Positions 31,464-43,320 of a stretch of DNA of 64,000 nt are shown here, piece by piece; positions within the stretch are counted from its first letter, which is position 1, and every line of letters starts with the position of its first letter. Both the position numbers and the translations under genes were made by a program. The notes beneath the pieces were generated by a model that was given only the letters and a program-made list of their open reading frames with translations, did no database searches and was not told the origin of the DNA. The DNA is from Tricholoma matsutake (Eukaryota; Basidiomycota; Agaricomycetes; Agaricales; Tricholomataceae): the NCBI GenBank assembly GCA_026075535.2, contig AP026550.1, positions 7,502,001 through 7,566,000 on the forward strand, written 5' to 3'.

Positions 31464-31668
31464 CCAGGAAGGGTATTCTCGGACTGCGAGGCTGACTGCC
31501 ACCATTGGCTGTGATAGATGAAATGCCACACAGTCCACTGCATTTCATATGTGACTAGTAGAAATTCCTCCCTCCATCGATTTCTCTGAGCCTGTGAACA
31601 GTGGAACCAGGTACATTTGGATTCAAAATAGCTCTGCTGGCATTGTGGTCTTGGTTAACCGCTGAAAC

Positions 31669-31939
31669 AATCACAATCCAGTGCCAGCAATCGGCTATGG
31701 CAATGGTTACACAACAGGCAGGGCAAAACTTTCCCAGAGAGAAAATGTGGAGAAAATGTGGAGAAAATTACACTTTTTCATGTAGCAAACAAGTAAAGAA
31801 AAACTAGTAGAATAGGTTATTTTTTCCTTATTTTCTATGCAATCTGCCTAAGGGGAAATATATCATTTGTGTGGAGAGAAACAAAGGGGAATCTGAAATG
31901 AAAAGAACTTATTTTCTCTTGATTTCCCACACTGAGTAT
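31669..31939. other. Palindrome spacer
   Basis: 271 bp of AT-rich DNA between the two arms, with GAGAAAATGTG repeated at 31740-31760. No gene seen. Confidence 0.6.
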
Positions 31940-33399
31940 GTTTCAGCAGTTAACCAAGACCACAATGCCAGCAGAGCTATTTTGAATCCAAATGTACCTG
32001 GTTCCACCTCTGTTCATCTGTTCTGGATTTGTCATAATTCCCACATTCATACTGGTCTCATGGCTGACTGATGCTGATGCCAGCTGATTCTGGGAATGTA
32101 AATATATTTTTTGGCCATCCATATTCACTGTACTAACATTTTTCATAGTCAGATGAGTACATTGGCTTTGTTCACAGGCTCAGAGAAATTGATGGAGGGA
32201 GGAATTTCTACTAGTCACATATGAAATGCAGTGGACTGTGCAGCATTTCATCTATCACAGCCAATGGTGGCAGTCAGCCTCGCAGTCCGAGAATACCCTT
32301 CCTGGTGTTAGGGCGACACCCACTATCTGCTAGCTAAGACCATGCGGGTTCTCTCTACTCAAAGGGGGCAGGATCCACGCGCATGATTGGGAAACTGATG
32401 GTTTTGATGCGAGGGGTCATTAATAGGTGGGTTTGTTGACAAAGGCCTTTCACACCAGAAGCATAGGTGGAATACCTAAGAGAACACAACTAGGGTCCCC
32501 TAGGCATATATTTAGGGTTTATATACTATGTTACATATATTGTACATTGTTGTTACCAATGCACTCATACATGCATGTACATATTGATGCGTGCGAAATA
32601 AAATTCTCACACTATCAAAGTGTAGCATAATTTGGCATCATGTAGTGTAATTTGACATAATAAAATAAAAATGAAATTTTATTAGGTAATGGGGTGGTTT
32701 CCTAACATTACCCCCCTTTTATGCCTCGACTTCCAGGCAAGAAAATATTGCATCTGTCCCCTCTGTAAAATTTTGGTAAGGCTGGAATCTCATCCCCTCA
32801 TACACCATTCTGGCAATGCCATGCGAAGCATTCAGATTATGTTTAAAGAATTGGGCGATCGCATTGCGTGCTCGCTTACAATTCTCTTTGGGCTCCCACA
32901 AATTATTTTCATCGGTATAGTTTTTCCACTTTATTAAGAACTCCAATTTGTTCCATTGAGGATGTGAGTCTAGAATTTCTTCAACTACATATTCTGGAGC
33001 ACCTTCTACTATTATCAGAGGTTGTGGAGTAGCTTGTTGGCCAGGAATAGTGGGTGGGCAGTAAGGGCATAGGGGGGATACATTAATATTGGGATCAATC
33101 TTGAATGATCGGGGTAATTTTAGCACTACCACATTAGGTGAGATCACTTTAGAGATTGCATATAGGCCAACTTGTTTCTCCATAAGTTTCCTCGAAGGTC
33201 ATGGAATATTCAGGTCCTTGGTACTTAGCCACACCAAGTCACCAACTTTGTACTCTGGAGCACGTGCTCAAGTACGATCTGCATGTTGCATCATGTCATC
33301 ACGTGCTTTCTTCAATGCTGCCTCTGCTTCCTCTTGTACCTTTTGCATCTTAGATACAAAGTCTTCTACCAACTGTACTTTGACTTCCCTTCTGGGTTC
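31940..33399 (-). repeat. Right arm of the large inverted repeat
   Basis: Inverted partner of 30370-31668. It contains the flank (31940-32300), the Gypsy1 3' LTR and the integrase/chromodomain C-terminus, and continues without a break into full-length Gypsy1. It retains the roughly 160 bp (about 32011-32170) missing from the left arm, including a short minus-strand frame ending GTRYIWIQNSSAGIVVLVNC that may derive from the original target locus. Confidence 0.85.
32306..32707 (-). repeat. Gypsy1 3' LTR
   Basis: 402 bp, TGTTAGG...CCTAACA on the minus strand, flanked by CCTGG. It differs from the 5' LTR at scattered positions, mostly transitions. Confidence 0.9.
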
Positions 33400-34275
33400 T
33401 ACTCCCATGTGAGGATGATATCCATAATTCGCGAAAAAGGGTGACATATGAGTAGCCGAATGGAGTTTGTTATTGTGGGAAAATTTGGCAATTGCCAGCC
33501 ATTTGGGCCAGTTGGTTTGTCAGTAGTTGACAAACATATGTAGGTACTGCTCCAACTCCTGGTTCATTCTCTCTGTCTGCCCATCAGTCTGCGGGTGATA
33601 TGCCATAGATAATTTAATTTGGATCCCCAATATGTTGTTCAGTTCTCGCCTAAACACGGAAGCAAATTGTGGTTTGCGATTGGAGATAACAGTATCGGGT
33701 AACCTATGTAACCACCATACCTGATTTAGATAGAGGTGTGCCAAGCCCAATGATGAGGTTTCTGTAGTAGTAGGAATAATATGGACCTCCTTTGTGAAGC
33801 AGTCACATACTACAAATATTGCATTGTACCCTTGAGCTTCAGGGAATTCAGTAATAAAATCCACAGATATATCTCACCATGGCACTTTAGGTATAGGGTT
33901 CGGCATTAATTTTCCTGCAGGTTTCTCTGGAAATTTCTTCCCCCTCATGCATGTATCACATCCATCCACATACCCCAACACATACTTTGAAATTCTGGGG
34001 CACCAATAATTTCTCATTACTAATTCCAAGGTCTTCCATCTTCCTGGGTGTCCGGCAGTTGGCGTATTATGATGTAACCAGACAATCTCCCTTCGCAAAT
34101 CCTGATCCTTCGGTACATACACTTTTCCTCGAAACAACACCAACCCTTGTTCCTCAGCCCATTCATCTCCTTTAATATTACCTTTCTTCTCTCCCTTCAG
34201 AGCTTTCATGGCTTCCACTACTTCATTGTCCATTTCTGAACATTGTCTAATTTTAGACAACATTTCCATTTCCAA
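32719..34275 (-). pseudogene. Gypsy1 integrase with C-terminal chromodomain
   Basis: The zinc-binding HHCC region reads WLHHNTPTAGHPGRWKT...GCDTCMRGK. After a TGA near 33874 the catalytic core runs DISVDFITEFPE (first Asp), ISNRKPQFAS, where the second Asp of the usual SDRGPQF is Asn, and HPQTDGQTERMNQELEQYL (Glu). Further TGA codons interrupt NY-stop-QTNWPKW, HADRT-stop and DLNIP-stop. The last 154 codons (33183-32719) are open and carry the GPY/F-like module and chromodomain (VVEEILDSHPQ ... LWEPKENC). The chromodomain would tether integration to modified chromatin. Catalytically dead. Confidence 0.9.
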
Positions 34276-34284
34276 GCTATCTAT

Positions 34285-34746
34285 TCATAGATGCCCTTGA
34301 TGCATAGCACAAATGCAAAAGTATTCGGGTTTGAGCAAGGTAACATTCTTATTGTCCTCCTCCACCCCCCTTTTATGATCAATACGTCTGGATAATGCAT
34401 CTGCGTTCCTCATTAAGCTTCCTGCTTTGTGGACCAAGTGAAAATTGAAACGTGATAGGAATAGTGCCCAACGTGCTTGCCGGCGATTAAGCTGTTTAGC
34501 AGACATGAAGGATTGCAGATTTTGATGATCCGTCCAGATCTCAATCTGATGCATACATCCCTCCAAATAATGCCTCCACGCCTCCAATGCTTGTATTATC
34601 CCCAACATCTCTTTGTCATGCACATCATAATTCCTCTCCACATCATTCAACCCTCGGGACAAATATGCACAAGGATGCCATTTGTCATCTATGCACAGCA
34701 TTGATAATACCGCTCCAGTAGCAAAGTCGGATGCATCTGATTCCAC
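34285..34746 (-). pseudogene. Gypsy1 RNase H
   Basis: ESDASDFATGAVLSM (first Asp), HPCAYLSRGLNDVERNYDVHDKEMLGIIQALEAWRHYLEG (Glu), EIWTDHQNLQSFM (Asp) and VHKAGSLMRNADALSRR. This is the standard Ty3/gypsy RNase H array. The domain is open and ends at a stop before integrase; a short break at 34746-34861 separates it from reverse transcriptase. Confidence 0.9.
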
Positions 34747-34860
34747 TCACAAAGGGCATGTGAAATCTACTGGGGCTAATATAGGTCCCTCCACAAACTT
34801 CCTCTTCAACTCCTCAAAAGCTGTCTGCTGCTGCTCTCCCCACCTCCACACTACTCCCTT

Positions 34861-36027
34861 TCATGTAAGGTTATGTAAGGGTGCAGCAATTTTGGAAAAA
34901 TTGTGCACAAAGCAATGATAATAATTTGCGAGTCCCAAGAAGGCTTGAACCGCCTTGACACAGGTGGGTGCAGGCCAATCTGTGATTGCCTGTACCTTGA
35001 TTGGATCCATTTTGATCCCATCAGGGCTGATCAATAATCCTAGGAACTCAATCTCGCTTGCCCCAAACACACACTTCTCCGGTTTCAAAAATAGATCATT
35101 CTCTGCTAACCTCCATAGCACCTCCTGCACTATTGCCTCATGATTTTCTTCATCCTCTGTGAATATCAGAATGTTGTCAATAAATATTATTACCACGCCT
35201 TTGTCTATTACGTCCTTGAAAATGTTGTTCATCATATTTTGGAAGGTCGGGGGACTATTGGTCATGCCAAAAAACATGACAAGTGGCTCGAAGGATCCTT
35301 GACGCATGGCAAATGTGGCCTTCCACTCATCTCCTTTCTTTATTTGTACATTATTGTATCCCCATTGTAAATCCAATTTTGTAAAGACCTTGGCTTTTCC
35401 CACCTTGTCAATTATTTCTGAGATCAATGGCAGGGGGTACGCGTTCTTCACTGTCCACTCATTCAGATACCTATAATCTGTACACATCCTCTTCCTTTGG
35501 TCTTTCTTTGGCACGAAGAATATTGGTGATGTCTGCAGTGATTTCGAAGGTTGTATGTATCCTTTGTGCAATTGCTCCTTCAGGAATGCATCCACTTCTT
35601 CTTGTTCCATTGGAGATAATGGATATACCTTTGACTTCTTCAGCACAAACCCTGGCTTCATCTCAATTGCATGATCCCATGGCTTCCGCACTGGCATTGG
35701 CTCAGACTCCTTCTTTTGGAACACTGACAGATATTCATGATACACTTTTAGCACCCACTCCTCCACTGGTTTCTCCACCTTCATGATATTCTTGTCCCAT
35801 GACTGTCCTCCACAAATTGCTCTAAAGGTTTGCTTCTGCTCTTCTTTCTCGATCATGAGTGGAACTTCCCCATTTGGCATTTCCTCATCCTCCACTTCCT
35901 CCATTGTAACAGAATACTTCCTCAGATGTTCTTTCTCTCTCTTTTTCCTTTTATCCTTCTTCATCTTCCTCCCATACACATTACATTCCTTAGGACAATG
36001 AGTCATTTGTACTTCCCAGTTTTCCAA
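34861..36027 (-). pseudogene. Gypsy1 reverse transcriptase
   Basis: Open frame of 388 codons. Motifs: YPLSPMEQEEVDAFLKEQL, FFVPKKDQRKRMCTDYRYLNEWTVKNAYPLP, FTKLDLQWGYNNVQIKKGDEWKATF (first Asp), and the catalytic box IIFIDNILIF, where Y/F-x-DD has become IDN. EIEFLGLLISPDGIKMDP and VQAFLGLANYYHCFV follow. The Asn is coded AAC preceded by GAC, as expected if GAC-GAC lost its internal CpG. Otherwise intact. Confidence 0.92.
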
Positions 36028-36347
36028 TCAATTTCAGGATTATGCTTCTGTAACCATGGACATCCTATTATTAGATTGGTTTTCCCAAGATTGCACACTT
36101 CAAATACAGCTCGCTCCTGATGCTCCCAATACTTTAGTACCATAGTCACCTCCTTCTTGATAGTTCCTCCACGATTGACTGTTCCGTCAATATTGTACAC
36201 CATTATAGGTTGTGCCAGCTTGCGTGTGTTAATACTGTTTCCTATAATTAAAGACCAATTAATGAATAATCCTGTAGCACCACTATCAAGCAATGCTTCC
36301 ACATCACTTGCTGTATGCGTGTCCACTGTCTTCAGTCCCACAGTCAA
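36003..36347 (-). pseudogene. Gypsy1 aspartic protease
   Basis: Retropepsin-like domain with the catalytic triplet in ALLDSGATGLFI, then IDGTVNRGG and TNLIIGCPWLQKHNPEIDW. The frame stops at TGA (36003) where it should run into reverse transcriptase. The intact enzyme would process the polyprotein. Confidence 0.85.
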
Positions 36348-36571
36348 GGTGATTTCAGGTTCTATTCATGCAGAGCGAATAAAGAATTTAGGGGTTTTCG
36401 GAAATGATGCATGACAATTTTCTTTGTCATGTGATTGACAACAGTTGTACTCATTTTCGTCACGTGATTCAGAACGGTTGTACTCCTCCTCGATTTCCTT
36501 TTCTGATTTGTTCTGGGTTTCCTCGGATACTAATACATTGTAATGATTCTGGGTCACCAATGGGGAAACCT

Positions 36572-37624
36572 TCACTGGGACTCTTCCACAAAATTCTTCT
36601 GCTTGCCTTCCTCCGGCTTCACTTCCTCGATTGTAGCTTCCCTAATCTTTCTTTTCTGCCTACAATTCCTAGAAATGTGTCCTAACTGCCCACAGTTAAA
36701 ACATTTAAGTGGGGCTCGTCTCCCTTCTTGATCAACCTCCATTGCCTCTGCTGGTGCTGCTGACTCCGTAACTATAGGTGTCACTGCCATGGCCAGTGGC
36801 TGTGCCCTCGGACTTTCCTCCTGATGGCTTTCCAAATTTACTACTTCCATACATCAACTTTGACTCCGCCTGTTCCTACCGATATTGCCCCTCAAGGTGC
36901 ATTGCCCAATTATACCACTCGTCCAACTTCTCTGGCATATAAGGTAGTCGGTAGATAGACTTGAATAAAGAGGGATTTAATCCTGCTTTCAAAAACTCTA
37001 CCAATGCGGCTTCTCCCATATCTGTTTGCGAAGCTTCTGCTTTGAACTGCAAAATAAATTCATCCGGTGTTAGGGAACTTGGTGCATGGTTTTTAATTTA
37101 GCATTGGCTGTTGCCTTTGGATTAGGGTCTCCAAACTGTGCCTCCAATCTCTCCAGAAATTCCTTGAAGGTTGCAAATGGTTTATTTTCCGCGGAAATTT
37201 GATTAATAGCCTCGTTTCTCCAGAACTGTGCTTTCCCCCCCTGAATGTATGAGAGAGCAAACATAATCCTAGACTTGGTTGTATGAAACTCTGGCTTCCT
37301 CCCATGGATGTACAGTACTATAGAGCTGATGAAGGATTTTGTATTCTCCATGGTACTGTCAAAGATTTGTGGGGACGCATACTTAGGTAAGCATGCTTTT
37401 CCATTTCCGGATTCATCCTCCTGTGACATCCACTCCACCATCTCCTCCATCTCATCATCTCTTTCTCATGTCGTCTCTGGCTGTACTTCCGCTTGTCTGG
37501 GCTGTGATGCTGCCAACACTGATACTAATTGTGACATTTGTGCTGTAAGCGCATCAATTTTTGCCTCTAGTGCTGGTGTGGGAACAGGATTAGGACCAGG
37601 ATTAGAAGTTGAAGGTTCGGACAT
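36572..37624 (-). pseudogene. Gypsy1 Gag with zinc knuckle
   Basis: The likely start is ATG at 37624 (MSEPSTSNPGPNPVPTP, minus strand). The capsid region is at 37450-37070 (FDSTMENTKSFISSIVLYI, RNEAINQISAENKPFATFKEFLERLEAQFGDPN). A frameshifted middle part (37070-36850) has WTSGIIGQ-like text in another frame. The nucleocapsid (36850-36572) has one C-x2-C-x4-H-x4-C knuckle, CFNCGQLGHISRNC. Stops include a TGA near 37467. Confidence 0.85.
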
Positions 37625-38099
37625 AATTGTAAAATCTGTCATGAATCACTTCTTTGACAAACTCAAGATTTGTTCTTCAAGACCTCTCCAAATGTTTACG
37701 GGTCACGTGATTGTTTGTCAATTGTTCATCGTTTGTCGGGCGCCTAATTTGACACTTCAGATCAATAACCCTTCCAACAGTGCCTGATCTCGGGGATAAC
37801 ACTGAATTCGGCTTGTAACTAAAATAGTTGTCCGAATAGAGTGATGTAAATTGTAACTAAACCAGATCCAATCGGTTGTCTGGTTGCAGCTGTCCTAATG
37901 ACGAGTGCTGCCTCTTGATCACTGGCAGTCGCAATGTGAGGGGAGGCCTGGCATCAGCTTATGAAAGAAAAGGTAGATTACATATATACAAGTACTTCTG
38001 GCTCATGCCGAAAGGATGAGTAATCAGATGTGGCGCAGTGAAACAATGACATATGTGCAAGTAAGAGAAGGCTCACTGATATGGGAAGTGGTGTTCTTC
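37625..38099 (-). other. Gypsy1 5' leader
   Basis: 475 bp between the 5' LTR and the Gag start. I could not match a primer binding site next to the LTR (minus strand begins GAAGAACACC). An AGGCGCCCGAC motif lies within the leader near 37735. Confidence 0.5.
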
Positions 38100-38501
38100 T
38101 GTCAGGGTGACACCCACTATCTGCTAGCTAAGACCATGTGGGTTCTCTCTACAAGAAGGGGGTGGGATCTGCACGCGTGATGGGGAAACTGATGGTTTTG
38201 ATGCGAGGGGTTATTAATAGGTGAGTTTGTTGACAAAGGCCTTTCACACCAAAAGCATAGGTGGAATACCTAAGAGAACACAACTAGAGTCCCCTAGGCA
38301 TATATTTAGGGTTTATATACTATGTTACATATATTGTACATTGTTGTTACCGACGCACTCATACATGCACGTACATATTGATGCGTGCAAAATAAAATTC
38401 TCATGCTATCAAAGTGTAGTGTAATTTGGCGTCATGTAGCGTAATTCGACATAATAAAATAAAAATGGAATTTTATTAGGTAATGGGGTGGTTTCCTAAC
38501 A
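38100..38501 (-). repeat. Gypsy1 5' LTR
   Basis: 402 bp, TGTTAGGAAACC...CACCCTGACA on the minus strand, flanked on the right by CCTGG (38502-38506). Confidence 0.9.
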
Positions 38502-38506
38502 CCTGG

Positions 38507-39467
38507 TCTGCTAGCCTATGCTAATCGCCAGCATGCTTCATGGTATGAATTAGTGTTGAGGGCTGACAATGCATTTAGATCAACAAATGCCGATTATATC
38601 TCCCCTCTGTGACTGAAAAGGGCTGTATTATGTAAACATGATGTAAGCACAATTATCTTGATTACCAACCATGACCAGTAAAACTATGTCAAACAAAAGT
38701 CTCTCAATCTTCAACCCTTTTTCTTTGCAATTGGGCCTGAAAGGGCAACTCCAAATGGGGACACAAGAGATCATTTGGTACGTGGAGTCCCGATTCCGTC
38801 AAGTTTTGTTGGAGTTAGACCAGGCAAACTTTGTAAAACAATGTTGGATGCAAAAAATTCTCTATGCTGAGCTTGTATGTTGAGATCTTTCCTACAGGAA
38901 GTAAGTATACATCCCTGACAAGTATGACAGATGTATGTCATGTCTTGCATTGGCATTGGCACCTCCATTGGCCTTATGATGGATGTGCCAATCCTTCTTT
39001 GGTCCTTGGCTGACTATAAGGGCAACCTCAGCCTCTAGCAAAGGGAAATCCAAAGTTAAAATTATACTACATATTACAGGGATTGGGGGTGCACCTAGCA
39101 AAGGGAAATCCAAAGAGAAAACTCTAAGGATCCCTTTGCCCATGCCCAGTATATATGAAGACTGCAAAAATCAAATAATAATCTAAAAATAGAAAAGGCA
39201 GAGATAGGCAGATCAAGGCCACCAAATGACATCATACCAAGGGGTAGATGTCGGAAGGGGTGCTCTGCCTCTAAATATAAAACTGTCAACATGCACAAAC
39301 ATGATGGAAAGGGAAATTAGTAATACAATCTGGAAACATCATAGAAAATGAAGAATAGAAGGAAACGAAGTGAGGAAAAATATAGGATGAACGTAAAAAA
39401 TAGGAGAAACACACAGGGCACTCCCCCAAGTCCCCCCTAGTCCCCTTACACTGACAGTCTCGCCAAT
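38507..39467. other. Non-coding stretch with a 21-bp direct repeat
   Basis: No protein recognised. CTAGCAAAGGGAAATCCAAA occurs twice (from about 39036 and about 39097). Pyrimidine-rich CCCCCAAGTCCCCCC near 39425 precedes the next open region. Confidence 0.45.
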
Positions 39468-40370
39468 GTGAATTTGGACCACCTACCCCTTGGATTCCAT
39501 CCATCTCTCTTGGCCTTGTTGGATGATGGTGTTGCCAGTGATGGTCCTAGCTGTCTGGTGGATTCATATGTATGTGATTGGTGGAGACACAATAGTGAAC
39601 TGGCACCAGGGCAGATTTTGCCAGTGACACCCTGGATAAGTGCCTTGATAGCTATTGGAAGTATATCCCTGCCCCTGTGATCACTGGCTCACCACCCACT
39701 GATAGCCAGCCAGCAGACAATGCTGCTGATGGCCAAGCTGACTGCTGATCTTGCATCGACCTGTGGGCTCTCATTAGGGATATGTTCAATGAAGCATGCG
39801 GGATGCGTGACTTCATAGATGGCTGCAAATCATCAGCAGAGGCTGCAATGAATGCAAATGTCAGGAAATCAGCAGGGTTCCAACAGCTTCATGAGCTAGC
39901 CCTGCTCAAGGACCTTCAGTCTGAACCACATAAGTTAACAATGGCACCGACACTGGCATCAAAAAACAACTGTGGACATGCTGGGAGACAGTCAAAGCAA
40001 TCAGCCATAAGAAGACAATCAGAATTGGTATCTGCACATGCACAGGCTGAACTTGAGCACCTGAAGGCCCTTCCCTCAACCTCCTACAAGTGGACATGGG
40101 GCGTTGATATTACAGAGAATGAGATTTTAGCAATCAATCAGGCGACCAAGCGCAAGGGAAAGGCACAGCATTCTGGGTATGCAGGGTCTCTATCTGATGG
40201 TGTGCTGCAACAGGGGTGGTCAGACACACCAAGTTTCCCAACAGTTGTCTCTGCCTACAGCTGACCACCCACAGTTACTGGTCACAATGCTGGCCTATAT
40301 TTTTCAGATGCTGCCGATGCCAATCCTGTCCCCGCTCCCACTGCTGATCCTGTCCCTGCTGCCAATGCCA

Positions 40371-40440
40371 ATCCTGACCCCGCTGCCAATCCTGACCCCG
40401 CTGCCAATCCTGACCCCGCTGCCAATCCTGACCCCGCTGC
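40371..40440 (+). repeat. 18-bp tandem repeat coding NPDPAA, four copies
   Basis: AATCCTGACCCCGCTGCC is repeated, within a longer degenerate (Asn/Pro/Ala) region from 40317. Confidence 0.8.
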
Positions 40441-40764
40441 CAATGCCAATTTTGTCCCTGCTGCCACTGCTGATACCAAGGCACTCATGGTTTGGCAAGG
40501 TGAAGATGATGTAGCAAATGATGCTGATCAGCATACCACCATTCAGGCAGCCATGGCATATGATTCTGATTCACCATCTGCCCCTATGGGTTTCCCAACC
40601 GGCTTTGATGCCGCTGACTTCTACCTTGATGATTCTACCTCTTCATCTCCACCCTCAAATCCCCTTTCAGCTTTTGCCACCATGTCTGATGCGGCAGATA
40701 TTTTTCTCTCATCATCAGAGACAGATTCTACTGGATCTCTGGGTGAATCCAATGCCAATGCTGA

Positions 40765-41914
40765 TGATAATACTCAACCTGGGAAAACCACCTAAACTGC
40801 TGATGATATTTGCGATGGGTGCGAGTCGTTCCGAATGTTTGTTGTCCAACCGATGGGAAGATAACTAGTTGGTACTAGTTGTGAAGGTAGTGCTATGAGA
40901 GACAAAGGTGTTTGGTGCAGTCTGATTGAGTATCGATCGGTATTGAGGGCAATCAATGAGATCGATGGTGAGCGAGTTTATCATCGATGGTCAATATGTG
41001 AATTCTGGGGACCTTTCAATAGGTCAATAGTATACGAAGGGTATGGCAAATGGCTATGAAGTGTTGGAAGGGTTGCTAGTGCTAATGATGAGAGGATCGA
41101 AGGAGGATCGAGGATGTGATGATCACAGAGGTTTCTCGTTGATCAAGAAAACCCATAGAGACTTAGATTGTTTTTAGAAGATTGATCGGATGCTTAGAAC
41201 TGTATACAAGACGATAGGTGAAGACAATTTCTTGTTTTTTCCAGTAGATACTACAGAATTTTATATGTTTTAAAGAAACTTCCTGAAATGGAATGAGAAA
41301 CATGTGTAGAACATGAGGCAAAAGATATGAGTTAAGGCACAAGGCCAAAAAGGAGACTGGAATCCGAAGAAGAATCATATGATGAAGGAGTAATAAAGGG
41401 AAAGAACTAAAAAGAGACTGTCCTTTGTGTATAAACCGCGCTAAGTCTTGCAATAATCCATCCAGCGGGTTCTGTACGCGATAGGGACTTGAAATGAGGC
41501 TGACCTATGATCAGCAGGTTTGAGCACGAGTTGGAATATGTTCTAGCGCATGGTATTCCACCATTTAGATAATGAAGGTGGCGCCCAATGTCACTCATAG
41601 TCTCTCAATATCGATCAATAATGCTCAACGATGGTCGACGATGTTCGATCATGGTCATGGCTGTTCGAAGTTGATCAGGGATGTTCAATGGTCATTTAGA
41701 GGGATCTTAGGGGCTTTCGGGGTAGTCCTAAAGTTGTGTGATGTGGGCTCTTGGTACAATTGATGTTGCTGGTGATGTTTCAATGCAGTCAATATGATAT
41801 CACGATCGATAGACTGTGTCGTGCTGCATCTGGGACATCGTAGGAGTTAGCCAATGTGATTAGAATATGGTTGAAATGGTGAATCGGCCCTTGAGCTGAG
41901 GAGACAACCTATCA
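40765..41914 (-). repeat. Solo LTR family A, copy 1, 1150 bp
   Basis: Minus strand TGATAGGTTGTC...GAGTATTATCA. Homologous over its whole length to 62116-63253 (opposite strand). 4-bp target duplication CTGA (40761-40764) / CCGA (41915-41918), differing by one CpG transition. Contains a CATATAAAA box as expected of an LTR promoter. No internal region is attached, so it is probably the product of LTR-LTR recombination. Confidence 0.75.
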
Positions 41915-42063
41915 CCGATGATTCTGGTGCTATTCTGACTCAGAGGACAATTTTAGTGATGAGTCCCCCAGCACCTCCCAGATAGAGCACCCCACTCCTT
42001 CTCACATCACCCTGCCCATGTATACTCATGCAGACTTTGATTATGTTGATGATGCGTGGCTCT

Positions 42064-43320
42064 GATGATATGGACACTGCAGACGATGGATGATGCTCAT
42101 TTATTTCATTTACATATTCTATACATGAACATGTAGTAATAATTGTTGGTGCTTTTGGAACACTGAACATTTTCTGCCTGATCCCTAATCCTGGTTCTGG
42201 TGCTGTGCTCAATTCTGATGCTGATTTCTGATTTCATGAAGGTCTGTATTATGCATCTGCTGCTGCCAATGTCAATAAATTTTTAATTTCTGCCAGTGCC
42301 AGTGCCAACCCATTTCATAGGTCTGCATACTACAACAAATGAATTATCACTAAATGAGGCATTTATCATACATGTCACTATATAATCTTCAGCATCAGGA
42401 AATTTCCTTAGGTGGCATCGGCAGCATTGACCAACACCAATGAGGTTGGCAAGCTGATCCTGTTTGGTAGGTCTGCACTACATAGAATGAATTATTGCAT
42501 CATTGCCCATAGCTAGGCCATACAGTCTCCTATGCACATCTATACCAAGACTGTTATGGTGAAGTGGTGCCTGATGCTGATGCCATACTTCTATGCTGAT
42601 GCTGATGCCATTGGCGAGTACCATATCCAACACTATCTCTGATCTGTATATTAACATTCTTCATAGTGTATCACAAGCAAGAATTGTAAAAGTGTATTTA
42701 TTTGATACTAGTACATGTTATACATACTATGAGAGTGTTTGATGGTGTCCACCAAACCCATATCATTTGATCCACTGTATGCATTTGATAGACCATATTA
42801 TTTGGTACAGTGTAGCTTACCTATGTGACCACCCCACTGCCAGTTCTTGATAGATTCTCTTTGTCTCTTTTAGATTCTATGGAATTCATTCATCTCTATC
42901 TACCCCTGCTATCCATTTAATGGCACATTATTTTACTGTCAAGATATTCCCAGATTATTGCCTTTTTTGGACCACCTGGTTCAACCTGCTCTCTGGTGCA
43001 TAGCATGGCCTCTTCTGCTATCTGGATAGTCTATAACTCAAGGGAGTCTTGTATACTACAATATTCTGCTTTTATTCTGTCAACACATCAAGTAGCTGAT
43101 GTGCTGTTGACCTTGGGTAAGTGACTGTTCCCTATCTCAATACATCTACTTTCTACCACTCTTTTATAGGCTCATGAACTGCTCAAGGGTGTTCATAATA
43201 CTCTTGATACATTGGTATGTTCATATATCAGAAACTAGGGGGTCCCATCAGTTGGACTGGAGCAACAAGGATAGGTGATCCTACCTTGTAGGGTGAAGTA
43301 TTGACTATATTAGGCCATAA
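42064..43320. other. Non-coding stretch with GATGCTGAT-type low complexity
   Basis: Repeats of GCTGATGC around 42230-42620. No convincing open frame. The TATGATA/CATAGTAT-rich stretch at 42650-42790 has short inverted motifs. Confidence 0.4.

Larger units (their letters stand above)
30370..31668 (+). repeat. Left arm of a large inverted repeat (gypsy 3' end plus flank)
   Basis: 1299 bp that reappear inverted at 31940-33399 with high identity. The arm holds the chromointegrase C-terminus, the polypurine tract, a complete LTR (31062-31463) and 205 bp of flanking DNA. Relative to the right arm it lacks about 160 bp after TGTGAACAG (31601-31609), where GAACAG microhomology marks a deletion. Because unique flank is shared as well, this is a segmental inverted duplication and not two independent insertions. 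Confidence 0.85.
32306..38501 (-). mobile_element. Gypsy1: complete chromodomain Ty3/gypsy retrotransposon
   Basis: A 6196-bp element on the minus strand with 402-bp LTRs (38100-38501 and 32306-32707) and a 5-bp target duplication CCTGG (32301-32305 and 38502-38506). Internal order: Gag with zinc knuckle, protease, reverse transcriptase, RNase H, integrase with chromodomain, polypurine tract. The polypurine tract AAAAGGGGGG abuts the 3' LTR. The LTRs differ by scattered transitions, so it is not a recent insertion. Both reverse transcriptase and integrase have lost a catalytic Asp. Confidence 0.93.
39468..42063 (+). pseudogene. Unidentified gene split by a solo LTR
   Basis: Open plus-strand segments form one decayed gene: 39468-39680 (LPLGFHPSLLALLDDGVAS, YVCDWWRHNSELAPG), 39782-40264 (FNEACGMRDFIDGCKSSAEAAMNANVRK, SYKWTWGVDITENEIL) and a low-complexity acidic tail from 40304 with four NPDPAA repeats (40371-40440), reaching SNANAD at 40764. 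The LTR at 40765-41914 interrupts it, and after the duplication CCGA an acidic Ser/Asp/Glu segment resumes (SDSEDNFSDESPSTSQIE), ending at about 42063. I do not recognise the family. Its position beside KDZ3 suggests a transposon cargo gene, but this is inference. Confidence 0.4.

Noticed and set aside
40304..40534. Minus-strand GSGVRIGSG repeat frame
   Set aside because: Antisense of the NPDPAA coding tandem repeat; the plus frame connects to longer open sequence on both sides.
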